Below are positions 1-6,734 of a DNA stretch of 64,000 bases, piece by piece. The stretch is taken from assembly GCA_020638555.1 (NCBI GenBank), contig JACKII010000001.1, positions 620,001-684,000 on the forward strand. Direction: 5' to 3'. The stretch comes from Alphaproteobacteria bacterium. GTDB taxonomy: Bacteria; Pseudomonadota; Alphaproteobacteria; Bin95. Positions within the stretch are counted from its first letter, which is position 1. Every line of letters begins with the position of its first letter. The notes beneath the pieces were generated by a model. That model worked only from the letters and a program-made list of their open reading frames with translations. It did not search any database and had not been told where the DNA came from. The translations under genes were made by a program, and so were the position numbers.

Positions 1-221
1 ACCCCTTCGCGCCGCAACAGGCCGCCGACCGCCAGTCCGGCCTGCCCCGCGCCGGCGATGACGACATTGTGGACATGCGCCCCGTCCGGCGAGGCCTTGG
101 GCGGCACCCACAGCTTCTCGGGATGGCGCAGCGCGAACAGGTCGGCCTGCACCTGCTGCTCCAGGGCCGCCAGCCGACGCTCGGCATCGGCCAGTGGGGT
201 GAGAACGGGGGGAGCGGTCAT
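1..221 (-). CDS. FAD/NAD(P)-binding monooxygenase-like protein, N-terminal part
   Basis: The gene runs off the left edge; 73 N-terminal residues are visible from an ATG at 221. After about 50 polar residues comes a hydrophobic strand leading into GAGQAG (residues 57-62), a GxGxxG Rossmann motif that binds the FAD or NAD(P) ADP moiety. Flavin-containing monooxygenases and related oxidoreductases often carry such a pre-Rossmann extension. The substrate cannot be judged from this fragment. It lies on the same strand as the glycosylase gene upstream, about 50 bp away, so the two may be cotranscribed. Confidence 0.6.
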   Translation of the reverse strand, partial: MTAPPVLTPLADAERRLAALEQQVQADLFALRHPEKLWVPPKASPDGAHVHNVVIAGAGQAGLAVGGLLRREG

Positions 222-269
222 GGCGGAACACTGCGGGCGACGGATAGCGATCCTGAAGGCATAGGCCGG

Positions 270-947
270 TCAGCCGGCGGCGTCGATGGACTTGGCCAGG
301 ATCTGGCTGATTTCGGTCAGCGTCCGGCCGCTTTCCGCGCGCCATTGGTTCAAGGCCGCCTGCACCTTGGCGAAGTCGCGCTTGGTCTTGGGCGGTTTGT
401 CGACGACGCCGGCCCGGATCAGCGCGGCGACGCCGTCGCGCCCGAACACCATGCCGTCGCAGCCGAGGAAGCGCAGGGCATAGGCCGCGGAATTGCCGCC
501 GAGGCGGTTGCCCCGTGTTCGGAGCAGGTCCAGCAGGCCGACGAAATCGTCGGCCGGCCAGTCCGCGAACAGCGCGGCGGCACTGCCGTGCTCTACGGCG
601 ACGTCGCGCAGCAGGGCGGCGTTGAAGGCAACGCTCGCGATTTTCGGCGGCGAGCGGACGATGCGGGTGTCCTGGGCCAGCGTGTCCAGGTCGTCCGGCG
701 TCAGGCCGGCGCAATAGGCGATGTCGAAGCCGTGGAAAGCCTCTTCGAAGCCCGGCCATTTCGCGTCGATCACCTTCCACGACATGCCGGCCTGGAACAC
801 GACGCGGCTGAACATGGCGAGCCAGCGATGGTCGGGAATGGCCTTGAGTTCGTCCGCAGTCTTGGGCTTCGAAAGCCCGGCTTCCAGCGCGTCCGCGCCG
901 CCGTGGCGGTCTGCGGCGAGGCGGTGGATTTCGGCGAAGGATTGCAT
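270..947 (-). CDS. DNA-3-methyladenine glycosylase I-like protein
   Basis: A 225-residue protein resembling 3-methyladenine DNA glycosylase I (Tag), which removes alkylated adenine in base-excision repair. The segment GMSWKVID (54-61) followed by KWPGFEEAFHGFD matches the family pattern in which a short helix is followed by a W/K/F-rich stretch lining the base pocket. The start at 947 is chosen because the family match begins there and GGGGAG lies upstream; a longer frame extends into repeat DNA. The zinc-binding Cys and His residues at the ends of classical Tag are not apparent, so it may belong to a zinc-less subgroup. The nearby ogt gene on the same strand suggests a small alkylation-repair group. 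Confidence 0.75.
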   Translation of the reverse strand: MQSFAEIHRLAADRHGGADALEAGLSKPKTADELKAIPDHRWLAMFSRVVFQAGMSWKVIDAKWPGFEEAFHGFDIAYCAGLTPDDLDTLAQDTRIVRSPPKIASVAFNAALLRDVAVEHGSAAALFADWPADDFVGLLDLLRTRGNRLGGNSAAYALRFLGCDGMVFGRDGVAALIRAGVVDKPPKTKRDFAKVQAALNQWRAESGRTLTEISQILAKSIDAAG

Positions 948-1267
948 GGGCAGGGCTCCCCGTAGGAGGTTAACCGATTGGCACTCTAACCGCTTTCCCG
1001 GACGGAGCCGGCCCGAAGGGCCGGTGCCGAGCCGGGACCTCTGGCCGGGGAGAACTCCCGGGGCTTGCATCGTACCCGGCGGGAGATCCCGGATCGCGGG
1101 CGCGGCCGCGTCCGGGAAAGCTCGGTTGTGGTTGGTAGGTTGCGGGTGTGAGGTTGCGGGTGTGAGGGTGCGGGTGTGAGGGTGCGGTTGGGGGGGCTGT
1201 CGGGAGGTTGCGGTTGGGAGAAAGAGTGACGTTGCCGCATCATCCGCGCGCATCGTGGCCTCCGCCT
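948..1267. other. intergenic region with palindromes and a minisatellite
   Basis: This 320-bp gap separates ogt and the glycosylase gene, both on the minus strand. It contains a perfect 7-bp-stem hairpin, CCGGCCC-GAA-GGGCCGG, at 1008-1024, another GC-rich hairpin around 1047-1064, and a 14-bp tandem repeat at 1139-1190. The G-rich lower part is strongly strand-asymmetric. No small gene or RNA was recognised; the hairpins could attenuate ogt read-through or belong to a degenerate dispersed repeat. Confidence 0.6.
1139..1190. repeat. 14-bp tandem repeat, about 3.7 copies
   Basis: Units GTTGCGGGTGTGAG at 1139-1152 and 1153-1166, GGTGCGGGTGTGAG at 1167-1180, then a partial unit. The array is G-rich on the plus strand and non-coding. 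Confidence 0.85.
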
Positions 1268-1816
1268 CTAGCGATCCGCGGGCTCGGCCAGTGCGTCGAA
1301 CAGGGGCAGGCCGCCATCCGATGGGCCGAGCCTGGCCCGTTCCAGTTCCAGCAGCCGCTGTTTCGTCGCGACGCCCTCGCCGCCGGAAAAGCCGGTGAGC
1401 CGGCCGTTGGTGCCCATCACCCGATGGCAGGGGATGACGACCGGGATCGGGTTCTTGCCGCAGGCGCCGCCCACCGCCCGCGGGCTGGAATCGAGCGCTG
1501 CCGCCATCGCGCCATAGGTCAGCGTCTCGCCATAGGGGATTTGCTGCATCCGGCGCCAGACCCGTTGCTGGAACGGCGTGCCCGCCGGCGCTACCGGCAG
1601 GTCGAAGGTCTTGCGCTCGCCGCGCGCATAGGCCCGCACCTGGCGGCAGGCCTCGGCCAGCAGCGGCGGCGCGTCGGCGGCGGGCGCGCGTTCCGCGGCG
1701 TCCACCCAGCCGACGCGGACCACATAGCTCGCCGTCACCACCAGGAGCATGCGGCCGATTGCGGTGGCGATGATGGCCGAATGGGTCCGGGTTTCGGGCG
1801 CTTCAGGCATAGACAT
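1268..1816 (-). CDS. ogt: methylated-DNA--protein-cysteine methyltransferase
   Basis: A 182-residue O6-alkylguanine-DNA alkyltransferase that directly repairs O6-methylguanine by transferring the methyl group to its own cysteine. The PCHR active site is at residues 129-132 with Cys130 as acceptor. The recognition-helix pattern SSPRAVG (110-116) contains the arginine that flips the base, and the C-terminal GFSGG loop is present. The N-terminal domain is short, as in Ogt. Its first 14 bp overlap the end of the upstream same-strand gene at 1803, implying cotranscription. A second ATG six bases in (1810) is a possible alternative start. Confidence 0.93.
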   Translation of the reverse strand: MSMPEAPETRTHSAIIATAIGRMLLVVTASYVVRVGWVDAAERAPAADAPPLLAEACRQVRAYARGERKTFDLPVAPAGTPFQQRVWRRMQQIPYGETLTYGAMAAALDSSPRAVGGACGKNPIPVVIPCHRVMGTNGRLTGFSGGEGVATKQRLLELERARLGPSDGGLPLFDALAEPADR

Positions 1817-2843
1817 AGGTGATCACGAGACCGTCCTCGGTAAAGCTGACCGATGCGATATCGACCGCGCCATTGCCCGGCATGTGGTCCATCAGCGCGA
1901 ACAGGGCCGAGCGGCCGTTCGGCGAGCCCAGCAGGGCGATGGCTTCCTCATCGGGTTCGGTCAGGGTCACCGTTCCGCCCTCGAACGCCGTGCGGTCGGT
2001 GTCGGCCATGAAGATGGTGGCGAGCGTCTGCGTGTTGCCGACCTGCTCGCGCGAGATGGATTGCAGCCGCCCGGAGACTTCGGCGTCGGGATGGGCCTTC
2101 CGGTAAACATGGGTCGCGATGACCTTCTGGAACCAGATGATGGTCGAATTCGGCAGCGGCGGATCGTAGACGTCGGTCTTGGCAAAGTCTGCGTCCATGG
2201 TCCGGTAGTTGATGCTGGCGTGGAACGCTCCGGTCCTGACGTTGAACGTGTTCGCGTACATCCAACTCTGATCGTCCTCGAAATCGTCGAACGCGGCATA
2301 GCCGGAAATTTCCTGCGGCAGGACATGGTCGGTGCGCGAACTGCGGTCGATGCAGACCGTGACCTCGTCGCCTCGGATCATCCAGAAATACTTGTAACCG
2401 GCGCCTAGCACATCGAGCACCACGGACCGATCGTCCCTGGCCGGAGCGTTTGCGGTTGCATCCGTGTACCAGGCCAACGCGTCGCCGATCAGGTCGCGGC
2501 CCTTGGTCAGGCTCGCCTGGTACTGGCGTTCCGCATCGGCAGGCTCATTCACGTTCTCGGACTCGTCGCCCATGTGAGCGTCAGCCAAGTCCTCGGTCGT
2601 TTGCTTTGCGGCGGGATCGCGTTTGCGTTGCAGCGGCTCGCCGCGGCGCGTCCTGCCGCTTGCGGTGCTCCGAACCGAACCGCCCGCCGCCCGTTGCCAG
2701 GCGTTCGCCTGCCGGGCCTGCGGGCTTTGCGTTGCCATTGCCTGCAACGCTTGCAGGGCCGGCCCGTTCGGGCCGTTGCCTCGCACTGCCGATGGCCGGC
2801 CGGGGGACGATTGCCGGGCCGAACCGGGTGCCTGAAGCCGCAT
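1803..2843 (-). CDS. uncharacterised protein with an eCIS-effector-like N-terminal leader
   Basis: A 346-residue protein with no recognised enzymatic domain. The start at 2843 has a strong AGGGAGG ribosome site; a longer upstream frame exists but lacks one. Residues 29-50 carry the pattern LQALQAMATQSPQARQ, followed by a basic, low-complexity stretch and LQRK at 71-74. This Q/A/M/S-rich unit plus a [VL]QRK tail resembles leaders I recall in front of DUF4157-type and other cargo proteins linked to extracellular contractile injection systems. After an acidic linker (about 80-110), residues 115-346 form a globular alpha/beta domain I cannot assign; it contains few cysteines and no membrane segment. 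It overlaps ogt. The role is unknown; the leader resemblance is an inference from memory. Confidence 0.6.
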   Translation of the reverse strand: MRLQAPGSARQSSPGRPSAVRGNGPNGPALQALQAMATQSPQARQANAWQRAAGGSVRSTASGRTRRGEPLQRKRDPAAKQTTEDLADAHMGDESENVNEPADAERQYQASLTKGRDLIGDALAWYTDATANAPARDDRSVVLDVLGAGYKYFWMIRGDEVTVCIDRSSRTDHVLPQEISGYAAFDDFEDDQSWMYANTFNVRTGAFHASINYRTMDADFAKTDVYDPPLPNSTIIWFQKVIATHVYRKAHPDAEVSGRLQSISREQVGNTQTLATIFMADTDRTAFEGGTVTLTEPDEEAIALLGSPNGRSALFALMDHMPGNGAVDIASVSFTEDGLVITYVYA

Positions 2844-3079
2844 CGACCTCCCTTTCTGCTGTCGTCCGGCCCGGGGGCCGGGTGTCCTTCCAGACGGTAC
2901 GATCTTTCCGAAGATTCGGTCAACGACCGGGCGGGCCGCGGCGAAACGGCGGCGCCCGGATGGCGGGAAGGCCCCTGGACCGGGCGCCCGTCCGCGCCTA
3001 AGGTCCGCCGCAAATCCCACGGCACATTCCGCCGGGATCGGCCCCGGAGGCGGGGCGCGCGAAGAAGGAGACCAGCAGC

Positions 3080-3982
3080 ATGACTCAGCCAGGCGGCGTG
3101 TGGGTGGCGGCGTTGACGCCGATGAACCCGGACCTTTCCCCCGATACCGCGAAATTCGTCGCCCACTGCCGCTGGCTGCTGGACCAGGGGGCGAACGGCC
3201 TGGCGGTGCTGGGCACCACCGGCGAGGCGAACTCGTTCAGCGTTGCGGAGAAGCGCAAGCTGCTGGACGCGGTGGCCGAAGGCGGTATCGCCGGCAGCCA
3301 GATGCTGCCGGGCACCGGCTCCTGCGCCATTCCCGACACGGTGGAACTGACCAGGCACGCGCTCAGCCATGGTGCTGCCGGCGTGGTGATGCTGCCGCCA
3401 TTCTACTACAAGAACGTCTCGGACGACGGCCTCTATGCCGCCTATTCCGAGGTGATCCAGCGGGTCGGCGATGCGAAGCTGCGCATCTATTTCTACCATT
3501 TCCCGCAAATGTCGGCGACGCCGATCAGCCACGACCTGATCGAGCGGCTGTTGAAGGCCTATCCGACCACGATCGCCGGCATCAAGGATTCCAGCGGCAA
3601 GCTCGACAACATGCTGGAAATGTGCCGCCGCTTCCCCGGCTTCGGTGTCTTTGCCGGCTCGGAGCAGTTCCTGCTGCCGGTGCTGCGCGCGGGCGGCGTC
3701 GGCTGCATCAGCGCCACCGCCAACGCCACGGTCGCTCTCTGTGCCGAGGTGCTGGCGAAGAAGGACGACCCCCAGGTCGACGCGATCCAGGAAGAACTCA
3801 CCGCCCAGCGGCTCGCCATTCAGAGCCAGGTGCTGATCCCGGCGTTGAAGGCCATCGCCGCGCGCCATACGGGCGACAAGGGCTGGCTGACGACGCGCCC
3901 GCCGGTGGTGGCGCTCAGCGCCGAGGAAGAGGCGGCCCTGTTCGCCGCGCTCGACGGCACCCGGTTCCAACTGGCGGCCTAA
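3080..3982 (+). CDS. dihydrodipicolinate synthase family aldolase
   Basis: A 300-residue class I aldolase of the DapA/NanA family, which forms a Schiff base between a lysine and a 2-oxo acid (usually pyruvate) to condense or cleave aldehydes. The GTTGE motif (45-49) binds the carboxylate, Tyr139 in FYHFP is the catalytic tyrosine and Lys169 in GIKDSS forms the Schiff base. The length is normal. GAAGGAG lies upstream of the ATG. The DapA arginine that recognises aspartate semialdehyde is not obvious, and the gene is outside a lysine operon, so a catabolic sugar-acid or related substrate is more likely than lysine synthesis. It is followed after two bases by a DUF1737 gene. Confidence 0.85.
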   Translation: MTQPGGVWVAALTPMNPDLSPDTAKFVAHCRWLLDQGANGLAVLGTTGEANSFSVAEKRKLLDAVAEGGIAGSQMLPGTGSCAIPDTVELTRHALSHGAAGVVMLPPFYYKNVSDDGLYAAYSEVIQRVGDAKLRIYFYHFPQMSATPISHDLIERLLKAYPTTIAGIKDSSGKLDNMLEMCRRFPGFGVFAGSEQFLLPVLRAGGVGCISATANATVALCAEVLAKKDDPQVDAIQEELTAQRLAIQSQVLIPALKAIAARHTGDKGWLTTRPPVVALSAEEEAALFAALDGTRFQLAA

Positions 3983-3984
3983 CG

Positions 3985-4191
3985 ATGCGCGCCTATCGCT
4001 ATCTGACCGGTAAGGACGATTCGGCCTTCTGCCACCGGGTCACCGCCATGCTGAACAAGGGGTGGGAGCTGCATGGCGCGCCCACCCTGACCTATGACGC
4101 CGAGCGCAAGACGGTGATTTGCGGCCAGGCGGTGGTCAAGGACGTGCCCGACCGCGACTACGAACCGGGCATGGCCCTGGGAGAACTGTAA
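3985..4191 (+). CDS. DUF1737 family small protein
   Basis: A 68-residue protein starting two bases after the aldolase stop, so almost certainly translated from the same message. The pattern YRYLTG followed by FCHRVTAMLNKGWELHGAP is typical of DUF1737, a small soluble domain in which a helix ending in L-x-x-GW-x-hxG precedes a short beta-hairpin. The function of the family is unknown. The ORF is closed by a TAA just before a dispersed repeat. Confidence 0.8.
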   Translation: MRAYRYLTGKDDSAFCHRVTAMLNKGWELHGAPTLTYDAERKTVICGQAVVKDVPDRDYEPGMALGEL

Positions 4192-4210
4192 CGGGAGACC
4201 TGTAGCGCGG

Positions 4211-4383
4211 TTTCTTTTCCCGCGGGCTCACCAGCCCAGCTTCCCTGTCCCCGCGGAAGCGGGGACCCATGCCGGAGAGGCCATTACAGAGTCCGTGTCC
4301 TTGGGAGAAGCTCTCAGGCATGGGCTCCCGCTGGCGCGGGAGAGGGGATGAGGAGGGGGCAACCCGTGCCGAAAACGCGCCAT
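4211..4383 (+). repeat. dispersed repeat family A, copy 1 (long form)
   Basis: Begins with CTTTTCCCG..GGCTCACCA, continues through CTTCCCTGTCC and a CGCGGAAGCG hairpin, contains GAGAAGCTCTCAGGCATG (shared with the copy at 8719) and ends with GGCAACCCGTGCCGAAAACGCGC. It is the longest of four copies and the only one not touching a stop codon. Confidence 0.8.
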
Positions 4384-4400
4384 CCGGGGCCGCTCGCGGC

Positions 4401-4479
4401 GTGCGAACACCGGTGACGGTCCTGTTCGCGAGAGCGACCGGTCCCGGCCCTCCGCTCCACGGCGGCCGGGAAACGCCGG
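4401..4479 (-). repeat. dispersed repeat family B, copy 1 (single arm)
   Basis: On the minus strand this reads TTTCCCGGCC..GGCCGGGACCGGTCGC, then CTCGCGAACA, matching the left arm of the copies at 53743 and 61018. The hairpin arms TCCCGGCC and GGCCGGGA are perfect. Confidence 0.75.
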
Positions 4480-4503
4480 TGCTGCAAGCGTGTGCGCGGT
4501 GCG

Positions 4504-5289
4504 CTACCGCCCCTTGAATACCGGCTTGCGCTTCTCGGCGAAGGCCAGCATGGCTTCCTTGCTGTCCTCGTACTTGCCCAGTTCCGCGGTCATGTTCTGC
4601 TCGAAGCGGTAGCCGTCGCGCAGGCTCATATCCTCGATCGTGTTGAGCGCGTGCTTGGCAAGCGTCATGGCGATCGGGCTCTTGGCGGCGATATCGGCGG
4701 CGAGCGTCATGGCCTCCGGCATCAACTGCGCCAGCGGCACGCACTTCTCGACCACGCCCAGGCGCGCCAGTTCCGGCCCGAACAGGCGCTGGCCGGTGAA
4801 CATCATCATGCGCGTCTTGGAATGGCCGAACAGGCGCATGGTGTGGCGGCCGCCGCCCAGCAGGCCGACATTGATTTCGGGCAGGCCCAGATTGCCTTCC
4901 TCCGCCGCCAGCAGGATATCGCAGGAGGCGGCCACCGCCAGGCCCGCGCCCAGCGCCGGGCCGTTGATGGCGCCGATCACCGGCTTCTTGCACTCCACGA
5001 TGGCATGGAAGCACTCGCGCGCGCGGCGGCTGTGCTGCCACTGCTCGCCGGGCCCGCGCTCCTTGCCGGCGCGGCCGCGAATGTCGGCCCCGGCGGAGAA
5101 GCACTTGCCGGCGCCTGTCAGCACGGCGACGCGCACGTCGGCCAAGTCGCTCAGCGTGTCGAAGGCCAGCATCATGTCCTCGTGAAAGCGCTGGTTCTGC
5201 GCGTTCACCGGCGGGTTGTTCATGGTGACGACGGCGATGTGGTCGGCGATTTCGACCTGGACCATTTCCAGGCCGGAGAGTTCGGACAT
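4504..5289 (-). CDS. enoyl-CoA hydratase/isomerase family protein
   Basis: A 261-residue crotonase-fold enzyme that acts on acyl-CoA thioesters. The CoA-binding and oxyanion-hole segments are present: FSAGADIRG near residue 65 and INGPALGAGLAVAASCD near residue 105, followed by LPEINVGLLGG, where Glu is at the usual catalytic position. The C-terminal helix with FAEKRKPVFKGR is typical. The length is normal. Overall it resembles 2-(1,2-epoxy-phenylacetyl)-CoA isomerase and general enoyl-CoA hydratases, and the substrate cannot be fixed. It is the last of a minus-strand run with the DMT transporter and DUF1330 gene upstream. Confidence 0.87.
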   Translation of the reverse strand: MSELSGLEMVQVEIADHIAVVTMNNPPVNAQNQRFHEDMMLAFDTLSDLADVRVAVLTGAGKCFSAGADIRGRAGKERGPGEQWQHSRRARECFHAIVECKKPVIGAINGPALGAGLAVAASCDILLAAEEGNLGLPEINVGLLGGGRHTMRLFGHSKTRMMMFTGQRLFGPELARLGVVEKCVPLAQLMPEAMTLAADIAAKSPIAMTLAKHALNTIEDMSLRDGYRFEQNMTAELGKYEDSKEAMLAFAEKRKPVFKGR

Positions 5290-5404
5290 GGCGAGAATTC
5301 CTCGATTCGGCGCGGTTCGTGTGCGGATCGGCCCAGGCTAGCCCGCGGCCCGGCGCCCGTCCATGCCCGCCCCGGCAAGGTGTACGATTTGTCCGCGCGC
5401 CGGC

Positions 5405-6304
5405 TCAGCGGGCGGCCCGGATCGCGCGCCGGGCCCGCATCTGTCCCAGATTGACAAGCGCCAGCCCGGCCACCATCAGGCCGATGCCGATCCAGACCCA
5501 CAGGCTGTGCCGCTCGCCGAAAATGAGCATGCCGGCCAGCACGCCGATGCTGACCACCAGATAGCCGACCTGGCTCAGATAGACCGGGCCGGCCATGCGG
5601 ATGATCTGGAAATACAGCACATAGGCCGCGCTCGACGACAGGCCGAGCCAGAGCACCATATGGCTCGCCGGCCAGACCGGCGGCCAGGGCACCGCGTCGG
5701 AGCCGCTGGCCAGCAGGATCGCCAGATAGAACAGCGTCGCCACCGCCAAAAACCCGTTGGCGAGCGTCATCGCATCGGTCTCGCGCGGCATGTACCGGCT
5801 GATCACCACGGCGGTCACGCCATACAGGCAGGGGGTGAGCAGCCCCAGCGCCACCCATGGCACCATGGCGGCGTCCGGCAGGCTGTTGGCCGGCAGCAGG
5901 ATCACCAGCGTGCCGACCAGCCCCAGGCCGATGCCGATGGCGCGCACGGCCTGGAACCGCTCCTGCCGGGCCGCGAGCGCGATGGCGTAGGTGAACACCG
6001 GCGCGGTCGCGATCACGGTCGACAGAATGCCGGCCGGCACGTGCTGCACCACGATCACGTTGTTCAGGCTGGGAATGGCGAAGCCGATCAGGCCGCTGGC
6101 CAGGTAATAGCGCAGATGGCGGCCGTTCAGCGGCGGCGGCTTGCGCCGGATCGCCGACACCAGGCTCAGCACCAGAAAGGCGATCAGCGCGTACCAGAAC
6201 ACGACCGAGATCGGCCCGAACGCCGCGACCGCCAGCTTGCTGGTGCTGACCGACAGGCCCCAGATCGCGCCCAGGGTCAGCAGGAAACCGAAAGCGAGAC
6301 CCAT
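5405..6304 (-). CDS. EamA-family DMT transporter
   Basis: A 299-residue inner-membrane protein with about ten hydrophobic segments arranged as two EamA repeats (about 5-135 and 150-290). These are typical of drug/metabolite transporters that export amino acids or small metabolites. The second repeat ends in GERHSLWVWIGIGLMVAG, matching the family's conserved GE-x(6-8)-hhGxxhhhxG signature. The basic C-terminal tail RARRAIRAAR is cytoplasmic. The gene starts nine bases after the stop of the upstream DUF1330 gene and is probably cotranscribed with it. The substrate is unknown. Confidence 0.85.
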   Translation of the reverse strand: MGLAFGFLLTLGAIWGLSVSTSKLAVAAFGPISVVFWYALIAFLVLSLVSAIRRKPPPLNGRHLRYYLASGLIGFAIPSLNNVIVVQHVPAGILSTVIATAPVFTYAIALAARQERFQAVRAIGIGLGLVGTLVILLPANSLPDAAMVPWVALGLLTPCLYGVTAVVISRYMPRETDAMTLANGFLAVATLFYLAILLASGSDAVPWPPVWPASHMVLWLGLSSSAAYVLYFQIIRMAGPVYLSQVGYLVVSIGVLAGMLIFGERHSLWVWIGIGLMVAGLALVNLGQMRARRAIRAAR

Positions 6305-6313
6305 GAATCCCGG

Positions 6314-6607
6314 CTAGTCCGCGCATCCTTCGAGCAGGACCAGTTGCGCTTCCGAGGCCGGCTGGCGCAGCTGGATCGCGGCCTGATAGGCCTCGGACTC
6401 GTAGAAGGCGCGGGCCTTTTCCATGGAATCGAACCGGATCACCACCATGCGCCGGTCCTCCTGCGGCCCTTCCAGCGTCTCCATCGCGCCGCCGCGCACC
6501 ACGAACTCGCCGCCGAAGGCCGCGATGCAGCCCGGCGTGACCGCGCGGTATTTGGCGTACTGGTCCGGATCGGTAACATTGACGCGGGCAATGACATAGG
6601 CAGGCAT
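6314..6607 (-). CDS. DUF1330 domain-containing protein
   Basis: A 97-residue protein with the DUF1330 pattern: MPAYVIARVNVTDPDQYAKY at the start, GGEFVVRGG in the middle and a C-terminal FDSMEKARAFYESEAYQ block. This is a dimeric alpha/beta ferredoxin-like barrel related to antibiotic-biosynthesis monooxygenase folds; no activity is established. It is first in a minus-strand unit with the DMT transporter and is divergent from acs, with about 127 bp of shared promoter space between them. Confidence 0.88.
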   Translation of the reverse strand: MPAYVIARVNVTDPDQYAKYRAVTPGCIAAFGGEFVVRGGAMETLEGPQEDRRMVVIRFDSMEKARAFYESEAYQAAIQLRQPASEAQLVLLEGCAD

Positions 6608-6734
6608 GGATCGTTCCTCTTAGAATGGGCGTCTGGACGGAAGTCCAATAGTCTGGCCCAGCCGCCAGCGATAGACCATATGCTACAAAAAGGCTGCCCG
6701 CAGCCACACCGAGCCCTGCCTGGAGGAGGCACCC

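Larger units (their letters stand above)
4192..4503. other. intergenic region built of two dispersed repeats
   Basis: The 312-bp gap between convergent genes (DUF1737 and enoyl-CoA hydratase) is filled by one copy of repeat family A (4211-4383) and one of family B (4401-4479), leaving almost no unique sequence. No gene is seen. The many inverted repeats suggest a role as a bidirectional transcription barrier. Confidence 0.75.
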
